Assembly: GCA_046565865.1 (NCBI GenBank)
Contig: JBKHXU010000167.1
Coordinates: 1-18,843, forward strand
Direction: 5' to 3'
Origin: JBKHXU01 sp046565865
GTDB taxonomy: Bacteria; Pseudomonadota; Gammaproteobacteria; Acidiferrobacterales; Sulfurifustaceae
DNA: 18,843 bases
This document shows, piece after piece, positions 1 through 6,804 of this stretch (position 1 is the stretch's first letter; every line of letters begins with the position of its first letter). The translations under genes and the position numbers were made by a program. The notes beneath the pieces are model-generated. The model had not been told where the DNA came from and made no database searches. It worked only from the letters and a program-made list of their open reading frames with translations.

Positions 1-709
1 CCGAGGTCGCGTCGCGCGGGTCGAAGCCGGCCATGACATTTAACAGGAGTGCCGCGTCCTCGGCGGTCTGGGCCATCGGCCCGCCCTGGTCGAGGCTCGA
101 AGCGAACGCGATCATGCCGTAGCGCGACACGCGTCCGTACGAGGGTTTCAATCCGGTGAGATTGGTCAGCGCCGCCGGCTGCCGGATCGAGCCGCCGGTG
201 TCGGTGCCGGTGGCCGCCGGCGCGAGGCGCGCGGCCACGGCCGCGGCCGAACCGCCGGAACTGCCGCCGGGAACGCGCGTGGTGTCCCACGGATTCTGCA
301 CGGGACCGTAGTACGAGGTTTCGTTGGACGAGCCCATCGCAAACTCGTCCATGTTGGTCTTGCCGAGGCACACCGCGCCGGCGGCGTTGAATTTTTCGAT
401 GACGGTCGCATCGTACGGCGCGGTGAAGTTCGACAAGATTTTCGAGCCGCAGGTGGTGCGCCAACCGTCGGCACAAAAAATATCTTTTTGCGCGATCGGG
501 ATGCCGGTGAGCGCCGCGGCGTTGCCTTGCGCGAGGCGCGCGTCGGCGGCGCGCGCCTGCGCCAGCGAGCGTTCGGGGTCGACGGTGATGAAGGCGTTGA
601 GCGCCTTGTACTGGCTGATGCGATCGAGCAACGCCTGGGTCAGCTCGACGCTGGAGATCTTGCGGGCGCGCAACGCGGCGCCGAGCTCGGCGACGGTAAG
701 CTGGAACAT
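1..709 (-). CDS. gatA: Asp-tRNA(Asn)/Glu-tRNA(Gln) amidotransferase subunit A, N-terminal part (cut by window edge)
   Basis: GatA is the amidase subunit of GatCAB. It releases ammonia from glutamine to convert misacylated Asp-tRNA(Asn) or Glu-tRNA(Gln) in the cytosol. The first 236 residues are present and the frame stays open to base 1, so the 3' half lies outside. The amidase-signature triad is visible: Lys75 in GIPIAQKD, the cis-Ser at 150 in PGGSSGGS, and the nucleophile Ser174 in TDTGGSIRQPA. The ATG at 709-707 is chosen because translation opens with MFQLTVAEL and follows the gatC stop by 3 bases, which suggests co-transcription with gatC. gatB probably follows beyond the left edge (inference). 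Confidence 0.96.
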   Translation of the reverse strand, partial: MFQLTVAELGAALRARKISSVELTQALLDRISQYKALNAFITVDPERSLAQARAADARLAQGNAAALTGIPIAQKDIFCADGWRTTCGSKILSNFTAPYDATVIEKFNAAGAVCLGKTNMDEFAMGSSNETSYYGPVQNPWDTTRVPGGSSGGSAAAVAARLAPAATGTDTGGSIRQPAALTNLTGLKPSYGRVSRYGMIAFASSLDQGGPMAQTAEDAALLLNVMAGFDPRDATS

Positions 710-712
710 GCG

Positions 713-1000
713 CTACTCGATAACCTTCGGCACGAGGTAGAGACCCGCTTCCACCGCCGGGGCGAGCGCCTGGAACTTGTCGCGCTGATCGGTCTCCGTC
801 ACCGCGTCCTCGCGCAGCCGCAGCGCCGCGTCCGAGGGGTGGGCCATTGGGGTTACGTTCTTGGTATCGACGGCGTTCATCTGCTCGATCAGCCCGAGTA
901 TCCGCGACAGCGATTCGGCAAAGGTTTTGGCCTCGTCCGGCGTAATAGCGAGGCGCGCGAGGTGTGCTATTTTTTGGACTTGCGTGGTGTCGAGCGACAT
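713..1000 (-). CDS. gatC: Asp-tRNA(Asn)/Glu-tRNA(Gln) amidotransferase subunit C
   Basis: A 95-residue protein of the usual GatC length. GatC is the small subunit that wraps around and stabilises GatA at the GatA-GatB interface. The family pattern is visible: an N-terminal helix with VQKIAHLARLAI, a middle helix with LSRILGLIEQMN, the segment VTPMAHP, then LREDAVTE and a C-terminal LVPKVIE. It opens a minus-strand operon with gatA only 3 bases downstream and diverges from mreB across a 223-base control region. Identification rests on whole-length family resemblance plus the gatA neighbour. Confidence 0.96.
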   Translation of the reverse strand: MSLDTTQVQKIAHLARLAITPDEAKTFAESLSRILGLIEQMNAVDTKNVTPMAHPSDAALRLREDAVTETDQRDKFQALAPAVEAGLYLVPKVIE

Positions 1001-1065
1001 GGCGTTGGTGGCGCGCCGCCTCGCAAACGGCTGGTAATTCCGATCGGCGGCAGGTATCGGACGTT

Positions 1066-1071
1066 ATCATA
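1066..1071 (-). promoter_or_regulatory. Candidate -10 element for gatCA
   Basis: On the minus strand the hexamer is TATGAT, five of six matches to the sigma-70 -10 consensus, 66 bases upstream of the gatC start. No convincing -35 lies at the usual spacing, so this is a weak call from sequence alone. Confidence 0.3.
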
Positions 1072-1084
1072 TCCCCCTGTTTGG

Positions 1085-1113
1085 TTGAACCCATTGGGTA
1101 CGGTTGTTACAGT
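1085..1113 (+). promoter_or_regulatory. Candidate sigma-70 promoter for mreB operon
   Basis: TTGAAC (1085-1090) and TACAGT (1108-1113) are separated by exactly 17 bases; each matches four of six consensus positions. It points toward mreB and would give an untranslated leader of roughly 100 bases containing the hairpin at 1138-1156. It overlaps the upstream side of the proposed gatCA promoter, so the two operons may compete for polymerase. Confidence 0.4.
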
Positions 1114-1137
1114 TACGCGCGTCCAAAAACCCGGAAA

Positions 1138-1156
1138 ATCAGGCGAGACGCCTGAT
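1138..1156. repeat. Perfect 8-bp hairpin in the mreB leader
   Basis: ATCAGGCG and CGCCTGAT form a perfect 8-bp stem around a 3-base AGA loop. On the minus strand the stem is followed by TTTT, which resembles a short intrinsic terminator acting on transcripts leaving mreB toward gatC. On the plus strand only a short T run follows. It could be an operator, an attenuator or an antisense-facing terminator; the sequence does not decide. Confidence 0.45.
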
Positions 1157-1223
1157 GTTTCGCACACGACGCGGCGCAACCCAAGCCCCAATTCGTCAAC
1201 CACCACCTAGGGTCACAAACTTC

Positions 1224-2267
1224 ATGTTCAAAGGCATCCGCGGTTTCTTCTCGAGCGACCTCGCGATCGATCTCGGGACCGCCAATACGCTCATCTTCGT
1301 GCGCGACAAAGGCATCGTTCTCAACGAGCCCTCAGTGGTCGCAATCCGCCAGGAGTACGGCGCGCGCAACAACCGCTCGATCCTCGCCGTCGGCCACGAG
1401 GCCAAGAAAATGCTCGGACGCACGCCGGGGTCGATCCAGGCGATCCGCCCGATGAAGGACGGCGTGATCGCCGACTTCACCGTTACCGGCGAGATGCTGA
1501 AGTTTTTCATCAAGCGCGTGCACGAGAACCGCTTGTTCCAACCGAGCCCGCGCATCATCGTGTGCGTGCCGTGCGGCTCGACCCAGGTCGAGCGCCGCGC
1601 CATCCGCGAGTCCGCCATCGGCGCCGGGGCGCGCGAGGTATACCTAATAGAGGAACCGATGGCGGCCGCCATCGGCGCCGACCTGCCGATCATGGACCCG
1701 ACCGGCTCGATGATCCTCGATATCGGCGGCGGCACCAGCGAGGTTGGCGTGATCTCCTTGGGCGGCATCGTCTACGCCCACTCCTTACGCATCGCCGGCG
1801 ACAAGATGGACGAGGCCATTATCGGTTACGTCCGGCGCAAGTACGGCCTGCTCATCGGCGACGCCACGGCGGAACAGGTGAAGAAAGAGATCGGCACCGC
1901 CTGGGAATCGAGCGAGATGCGCGAGATGGAAATCAAGGGTCGGCATATCGCCGACGGCGTGCCGCGCGCGCAGGTGGTGACGAGCAAAGAGATCCATCAG
2001 GCGCTGCTCGAATGCCTGACCGGCATCGTCAGCGCCATCAAGATCGCGCTGGAACAAACCCCGCCCGAGCTCGGCGCCGATATCGCCGAAAAGGGCCTGG
2101 TCGTCACCGGCGGCGGCGCGCTGCTGCGCGACATCGACCGCATGCTGCGCGAGAAGACCGGGTTGCCTATTATTATTACTGAGGACCCGCTCACGTGCGT
2201 GGTCCGGGGCTGCGGCCGGGCGCTGATGGAATCGGAGCGGTTGAGCGACGTATTTGTGCACGAATAG
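1224..2267 (+). CDS. mreB: Rod-shape-determining actin homologue MreB
   Basis: A 347-residue bacterial actin, the usual MreB length. It forms membrane-bound filaments under the inner membrane that orient the RodA-PBP2 elongasome. The phosphate-1 loop is visible as DLGTANT (residues 16-22) and the phosphate-2 loop as LDIGGGTSE. The N-terminus MFKGIRGFFSSD is the typical amphipathic membrane-binding helix, which is why the ATG at 1224 is preferred over a TTG at 1104 that would add 40 unrelated residues. The C-terminus SERLSDVFVHE is also typical. It is first in the mreBCD operon. No strong ribosome binding site precedes the ATG. Confidence 0.98.
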   Translation: MFKGIRGFFSSDLAIDLGTANTLIFVRDKGIVLNEPSVVAIRQEYGARNNRSILAVGHEAKKMLGRTPGSIQAIRPMKDGVIADFTVTGEMLKFFIKRVHENRLFQPSPRIIVCVPCGSTQVERRAIRESAIGAGAREVYLIEEPMAAAIGADLPIMDPTGSMILDIGGGTSEVGVISLGGIVYAHSLRIAGDKMDEAIIGYVRRKYGLLIGDATAEQVKKEIGTAWESSEMREMEIKGRHIADGVPRAQVVTSKEIHQALLECLTGIVSAIKIALEQTPPELGADIAEKGLVVTGGGALLRDIDRMLREKTGLPIIITEDPLTCVVRGCGRALMESERLSDVFVHE

Positions 2268-2338
2268 CATTCGGTGAGTCCAGTACGACGCGAGAGGCAC
2301 GATACGGCGTCGGCGGCGCGACGATATTTTTTCGGTAC

Positions 2339-2361
2339 CCACGGCGCATGGCGCGCCGTGG
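2339..2361. repeat. GC-rich hairpin between mreB and mreC
   Basis: CCACGGCGC (2339-2347) and GCGCCGTGG (2353-2361) pair perfectly over 9 bp around a 5-base loop, 24 bases before the mreC start. No T run follows, so a classical terminator is unlikely. It may stabilise or process the mreB transcript, letting MreB be made in excess of MreC and MreD (inference). Confidence 0.5.
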
Positions 2362-2385
2362 CCACACGGTGATGTTTCCTCCCCC

Positions 2386-3267
2386 ATGATTACGGTATTC
2401 GGTAAACCGCTGCGCGGACCGTCCACTTTCACGCGTCTGGTGCTGCTCGCCGCGCTGTCGGGCGCCGTCATGATGCTGGATCATCGGGGACAGCATCTGG
2501 AGCAGATTCGCGCCGGCCTGCGTGCGCTGCTGTATCCGGTGCAGCTCGTGGCCTCCATTCCCGCCGGCCTGTACCACGGTGTCAGTAGTTTCTTCGCCAG
2601 CGGCACCTCGCTGCGCGACGCCAACGAACAACTCAAAAGCGAGCGCCTGCAGCTGCAGGCGCGGCTGCAGCAGTTCGAGGCGCTGGAGGCGGAGAACGAA
2701 CGCCTGCGCGGCCTGCTCGGCTCCGCCACCCGCGTCGCCGATCGCGCGCTCGCCGCCGATCTGCTCGAAGTGAGCCTGGAACCGTTCACGCGCCGCATCA
2801 TCGTCGCGCGCGGCCGCACCGACGGTGTCTACGTCGGCCAGCCGGTGATCGACGCGCACGGCATCATGGGTCAGATCACCGATGTCGCCGAGCACATGAG
2901 CACGGCGACGCTCATCACCGATCCCGGCCATGCGATCCCGGTGCTGGTCAACCGCAGCGGACTGCGCACCATCGTCACCGGCACCGGCGATCAGGACACG
3001 GTGCGCGTCCCCTATCTCACGGCGGTGGCCGACATCCGCGAGGGCGATCTGCTGGTCAGCTCGGGCATGGGCGGCACGTTCCCGGCGGGCTATCCGGTGG
3101 CGCAGGTGGTGCGAATCGTCAACGACCCGAACGAGGCGTTTCTCGAGATAACGGCGCGCCCGGCGGCGCGTCTCAATCACAGCAAGCAAGTGTTGTTGGT
3201 ATGGCCGGGCGCCGGCGCCGACAAGAAGAAGGAGCGGGCGGCGGCTGCGCCCGGACGCGCCTCGTGA
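2386..3267 (+). CDS. mreC: Rod-shape-determining protein MreC
   Basis: A 293-residue bitopic inner-membrane protein. MreC is a periplasmic scaffold that activates PBP2-RodA. The sequence shows a short cytoplasmic N-terminus, one membrane span at about residues 15-31, a coiled coil at about 72-112 rich in Leu, Gln and Glu, and then the paired beta-barrel region with typical segments such as RIIVARG, GVYVGQPVI, GIMGQI, LITDPGHAIPV and SGMGGTFPAGYPV. The tail (GADKKKERAAAAPGRAS) is charged and probably disordered. The ATG at 2386 lies in a 118-base gap after mreB and has no obvious Shine-Dalgarno sequence; the stretch before it is C-rich. Its stop overlaps the mreD start by 4 bases. Confidence 0.97.
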   Translation: MITVFGKPLRGPSTFTRLVLLAALSGAVMMLDHRGQHLEQIRAGLRALLYPVQLVASIPAGLYHGVSSFFASGTSLRDANEQLKSERLQLQARLQQFEALEAENERLRGLLGSATRVADRALAADLLEVSLEPFTRRIIVARGRTDGVYVGQPVIDAHGIMGQITDVAEHMSTATLITDPGHAIPVLVNRSGLRTIVTGTGDQDTVRVPYLTAVADIREGDLLVSSGMGGTFPAGYPVAQVVRIVNDPNEAFLEITARPAARLNHSKQVLLVWPGAGADKKKERAAAAPGRAS

Positions 3268-3755
3268 GTCTCTCGCCGGCAGCCCGCGGCCCGCTCACCA
3301 TCGTCGCCACGTTCGCGGTCGCGGTGGTGCTCAATATCATGCCGGGCCCGGCGTGGGCGCAGCCGTTCATTCCCGACTGGGTGGCGTTGACGCTGATCTA
3401 CTGGTGCATGGCGACGCCGCAGCGGGTGTCGGTCGGCACCGGCTGGCTGCTCGGTTTCGTCATGGACGTGCTGTACGGCTCGCTGCTCGGGCAGCACGCG
3501 TTGGCCAAGACCGTCATCGCCTTCATCGTCGTGCGCCTGCATCCGCAGCTGCGCATGTTCCCGCGCTGGCAACAGGCGGTGAGCGTGCTGGTACTACTCG
3601 CGATCAACCAATTGATCGTCATTTGGATCCGCGCCGCGACCGGCGAGGCGCCGCACGGCGTCAGCTACTGGACGCCGAGCATCGTCGGCATGGTGGTATG
3701 GCCGTGGCTGTTCGTGGTGCTGCGCGACCTGCGCCGGCGCGCGCGGTTATCGTGA
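3264..3755 (+). CDS. mreD: Rod-shape-determining membrane protein MreD
   Basis: A 163-residue multi-span inner-membrane protein of standard MreD length. MreD works with MreC to control elongasome activity. The family segments LIYWCMATPQRV, GWLLGFVMDVLYGSLLGQHALAKT, LHPQLRMFPRWQQ and YWTPSIVGMVVWPW are visible, with about five hydrophobic spans. The GTG at 3264 shares 4 bases (GTGA) with the mreC stop, pointing to translational coupling. It is preferred over an upstream in-frame start inside mreC whose extra residues (basic, no hydrophobic segment) look like shadow translation. Confidence 0.95.
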   Translation: MSLSPAARGPLTIVATFAVAVVLNIMPGPAWAQPFIPDWVALTLIYWCMATPQRVSVGTGWLLGFVMDVLYGSLLGQHALAKTVIAFIVVRLHPQLRMFPRWQQAVSVLVLLAINQLIVIWIRAATGEAPHGVSYWTPSIVGMVVWPWLFVVLRDLRRRARLS

Positions 3756-3781
3756 GCGCCACTAGCCGGCGCCGCCCCCTT

Positions 3782-3817
3782 CCCTCTCCTTCCCCGCAAA
3801 GCGGGGAAGGGTTAGGG
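3782..3817. repeat. REP-like extragenic palindrome between mreD and mrdA
   Basis: CCTTCCCCGC (3788-3797) and GCGGGGAAGG (3801-3810) form a perfect 10-bp stem with an AAA loop. CCCT (3782-3785) and AGGG (3814-3817) extend it after a small internal loop. The CCCTCTCC...GGTTAGGG layout resembles intergenic dispersed palindromes known from high-GC proteobacteria; only one copy is in this window. It sits 21 bases before the mrdA start and could modulate readthrough from mreBCD into mrdA-rodA. Confidence 0.65.
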
Positions 3818-3838
3818 TCATTTCACTAGGCCACGGCC

Positions 3839-5722
3839 GTGCTCAACATCCCGCTCAAGGACTACCTGCGCGAGACGCGCCTGTACAACGCGCGGCTCGC
3901 GGTCGCGGCCGGCATCGCGCTAGCGTTGTTGCTGCTGCTGGTGGCACGGCTCGCGTACTTGCAGGTGATCAACTACCGCCACTACGCCACGCTGTCGCAG
4001 GCCAATCGCGTCAAACCGATCCCGATCCAGCCGGTGCGCGGCCTGATCCTCGACCGCAACGGCGTGGTGCTGGCGCAAAACTACCCCGTGTATACGCTCG
4101 AAATCATTCCGGAACAGGTCGACGACATGGACGAGCTACTGGCGGAGTTGGGCAAGCTGGTGCGCGTCACCGATACGGATTTGAAAAGCTTTCGCAAGCA
4201 GCTGCGCGAGCGGCCGAAGTTCGAGAGCATGACGCTGCGCGCGCACCTGACGGAGGATGAGGCGGCGCGCATCGCCGTGCGCCGCCCGTTCCTGACCGGC
4301 GTCGAACTCGAGGCGCGGTTGCAGCGCCACTATCCGCAGACCGGACTCGGCGTGCACGCCATGGGTTATGTGTCGCGCATCAGCGAAAGCGATCTCGATC
4401 GCATCGACAAGACCGCGTATCGCGGGATGCGCCACATCGGCAAACTCGGCATCGAGGCTCAGTACGAATCGGCGCTGCTCGGCCGCGTCGGCTTCGAAAA
4501 GATCGAGACCAACGCCCACGGGCGCGCGCTGCGTGTACTCGAACGAGTGGCGCCAGTCGCCGGCGAAAATCTATTCTTAAATATTGACGCGCGGGTGCAG
4601 ACGATCGCGGAACAGGCGCTCGGCAACCGCCGCGGCGCGGTGGTCGCGATTGAGCCCGGCACCGGCGGCGTGCTCGCCTTCGCCAGCACGCCGACGTATG
4701 ACGCCAACGCGTTCGTCAACGGCATCGACACCGCCTCGTACCGGGCGCTGCTCGAGCACCCCGACAAACCGCTCATCAACCGCGCACTGAACGGGCAGTA
4801 CGCGCCCGGCTCGACGGTGAAGGCGTTTCTGGGGCTGGCGGCGCTCGAGTCGGGCCCGGCGTTCAACGGCCGCGCCGCGATTCCGTGTCCCGGCCATTAC
4901 TCGCTGCCCGGCAGCCGGCATCTGTTTCGCGACTGGAAAAAGGGCGGTCATGGCGTCGTCGATCTCAATACCGCGATCGTGCAGTCGTGCGACGTGTATT
5001 TTTACCGGCTCGCGGTCGCGCTGGGTCCGAACATTCTCAAGGATTTCCTCGGTCCGTTTGGCTTTGGAAAGCCAACCGGCATCGACCTCGCGCCTGAATC
5101 GACCGGCATCCTGCCGTCGCCGGAATGGAAGAAAGCGCGCGGACAACCTTGGTATCCGGGTGACACCGTGATCGCCGGCATCGGCCAGGGCGCGCTGCTG
5201 GCGACGCCGCTGCAGCTCGCGTCCGCCATCGCTACCCTCGCCAACCGCGGCGTGCGCATGAGGCCGACTCTTCTGCGCGCCCGCCAGGACCCGCGCACCA
5301 AGGCGACCCAGGACATCACGCCGGTCGTGAGTGGCCAAGTCACGACGCAAGACCGCGCACACCTCGACGAGATCATCAAACACCTGAGCGACGTGGTGCA
5401 CACCAACCGCGGCACGGCCTACGGCATCGGTTACAACGCGCCCTACCGCATCGCCGGCAAGACCGGCACGGCGCAGGTGAAGAGCATTGCCCAGGGCCAA
5501 AGCTACAACGAACACGCGACGCCGGAGCGCTTCCGCGACCACGCCTTGTTCATATCGTTCGCGCCGGTCGACAACCCGCAGGTGGCGGTCGCGGTGATCG
5601 TCGAAAACGGCGGCCATGGCAGCTCGGCGGCGGCGCCGATCGCGCGCAAGGTGATGGATCAGGTGGTGTTGGGCAGGAGCATCGCCGTCGCCGCGCCCAA
5701 ACCCACGGAGGACGACGAATGA
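3839..5722 (+). CDS. mrdA: Penicillin-binding protein 2, elongation-specific D,D-transpeptidase
   Basis: A 627-residue class B PBP that cross-links new peptidoglycan during side-wall elongation, anchored in the inner membrane with its catalytic domain in the periplasm. One span lies at about residues 22-42. The pedestal/dimerisation region follows, with PVRGLILDRNGVVLAQN at 65-81. The transpeptidase motifs are complete: Ser325-Thr-Val-Lys328, Ser383-Cys-Asp385 (the SxD form usual in PBP2) and Lys541-Thr-Gly543. The GTG at 3839 is the earliest possible start because an in-frame TAG lies at 3827-3829, and the N-terminus IPLKDYLRETRLYNARL is typical. The stop overlaps the rodA ATG as ATGA. rsfS and rlmH, which often precede this gene in gammaproteobacteria, are absent; mreD takes their place. 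Confidence 0.98.
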   Translation: MLNIPLKDYLRETRLYNARLAVAAGIALALLLLLVARLAYLQVINYRHYATLSQANRVKPIPIQPVRGLILDRNGVVLAQNYPVYTLEIIPEQVDDMDELLAELGKLVRVTDTDLKSFRKQLRERPKFESMTLRAHLTEDEAARIAVRRPFLTGVELEARLQRHYPQTGLGVHAMGYVSRISESDLDRIDKTAYRGMRHIGKLGIEAQYESALLGRVGFEKIETNAHGRALRVLERVAPVAGENLFLNIDARVQTIAEQALGNRRGAVVAIEPGTGGVLAFASTPTYDANAFVNGIDTASYRALLEHPDKPLINRALNGQYAPGSTVKAFLGLAALESGPAFNGRAAIPCPGHYSLPGSRHLFRDWKKGGHGVVDLNTAIVQSCDVYFYRLAVALGPNILKDFLGPFGFGKPTGIDLAPESTGILPSPEWKKARGQPWYPGDTVIAGIGQGALLATPLQLASAIATLANRGVRMRPTLLRARQDPRTKATQDITPVVSGQVTTQDRAHLDEIIKHLSDVVHTNRGTAYGIGYNAPYRIAGKTGTAQVKSIAQGQSYNEHATPERFRDHALFISFAPVDNPQVAVAVIVENGGHGSSAAAPIARKVMDQVVLGRSIAVAAPKPTEDDE

Positions 5723-6798
5723 ATTTACAGCGGCTACATCTCGACAAGTCGCTCTTCGTCGCGCTGCTCGCGCTCGCCGGCTTGAGCCTGGCGATCCTGT
5801 ACAGCGCCAGTGCGCGCGATGTCGGCGTGACCCTCAATCACTTCGTTCGTCTCGCGATCGGTTTCGGCGTGATGTTTGCCGTGGCCCAGGTGCGGCCAGA
5901 AATCATCGAGCGCTGGGCGCCCTGGTTCTTCGGCGCCGCCGTGGTGTTGCTGATCGCGGTGCTCGGCGTCGGCGCCATCAGCAAGGGCGCGCAGCGCTGG
6001 TTGAGCCTCGGCGTGGTTCGATTTCAACCGTCGGAGTTAATGAAGGTCGCGGTGCCGCTGATGCTCGCGTGGTACCTCGCGCGCGACAGCTTGCCGCCGT
6101 CGCTGCCGCGCCTGGGCGTGGCCGTGGCCATGATCGTCGCGCCGGCGCTGCTGGTCATCGAACAACCCGACCTGGGCACCGGCCTGCTCATCGTCGGCGC
6201 CGGCGTGTTCGTGCTGTTTCTGGCCGGATTGCGCACGCGCTATATCGTCATCGCCGCGAGCCTGGTGGCCGCGGCGGCGCCCATCGTCTGGCACAAGTTG
6301 CACGACTACCAGCGCAATCGCGTGCTGACGCTGTTCGATCCGTCGGCCGATCCGCTCGGTAGCGGTTATCACACCATGCAGTCGATGATCGCCATCGGCT
6401 CCGGCGGCTTTTACGGCAAGGGTTGGCTCAACAGCAGCCAGGCACATTTGGAGTATCTGCCGGAGTCGTCGACCGACTTCATCTTCGCCGTGTACGCCGA
6501 GGAATTCGGGTTGATCGGTATCCTGCTCGCGATCGGGCTATATGGCTTCATCGCCGGGCGCGCGCTCATGATCGCGTTCCTGGCACAGGACACCTTCACG
6601 CGCCTGCTCGCCGGCAGCTTGGCGTTGATGTTTTTTCTGCAGTTCTTCGTCAACATCGGCATGGTCGCCGGCATCCTGCCCGTCGTCGGAGTGCCGCTGC
6701 CGATGATGAGCTACGGCGGCACCTCGATCCTGGCGCTCATGGCCGGCTTCGGCATGCTTATGAGCATCCAGACGCATCGCAAGATCGTGGAGTTCTAA
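5719..6798 (+). CDS. rodA: Peptidoglycan glycosyltransferase RodA (SEDS family)
   Basis: A 359-residue polytopic SEDS protein that polymerises lipid II into glycan strands together with PBP2. About ten hydrophobic spans are visible. Family signatures include GAQRWLSLGVVRFQPSEL (residues 90-107), EQPDLGTGLL (148-157) and LPESSTDFIFAVYAEE, which contains the catalytic Asp253. The C-terminal GVPLPMMSYGGTSI is diagnostic of SEDS proteins. The length and the DNLQRLHLDK-like short N-terminus fit RodA rather than FtsW, and pairing with mrdA supports this. The ATG shares the ATGA overlap with mrdA. The stop TAA lies 6 bases before the mltB ATG. Confidence 0.97.
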   Translation: MNLQRLHLDKSLFVALLALAGLSLAILYSASARDVGVTLNHFVRLAIGFGVMFAVAQVRPEIIERWAPWFFGAAVVLLIAVLGVGAISKGAQRWLSLGVVRFQPSELMKVAVPLMLAWYLARDSLPPSLPRLGVAVAMIVAPALLVIEQPDLGTGLLIVGAGVFVLFLAGLRTRYIVIAASLVAAAAPIVWHKLHDYQRNRVLTLFDPSADPLGSGYHTMQSMIAIGSGGFYGKGWLNSSQAHLEYLPESSTDFIFAVYAEEFGLIGILLAIGLYGFIAGRALMIAFLAQDTFTRLLAGSLALMFFLQFFVNIGMVAGILPVVGVPLPMMSYGGTSILALMAGFGMLMSIQTHRKIVEF

Positions 6799-6804
6799 GT
6801 CTGC

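Noticed and set aside
488..1210. 240-codon plus-strand frame across gatA, gatC and the mreB leader
   Set aside because: Arg/Gly/Leu-rich shadow of gatA and gatC; no signal or motif.
1104..1223. 40-residue N-terminal extension of MreB from a TTG
   Set aside because: The added residues resemble no MreB N-terminus, and the extension would overlap the putative promoter and leader hairpin.
4577..5617. 346-codon minus-strand open frame opposite mrdA
   Set aside because: Arg/Val/Asp-rich translation with no motif, fully inside the PBP2 gene, whose catalytic motifs are all intact.
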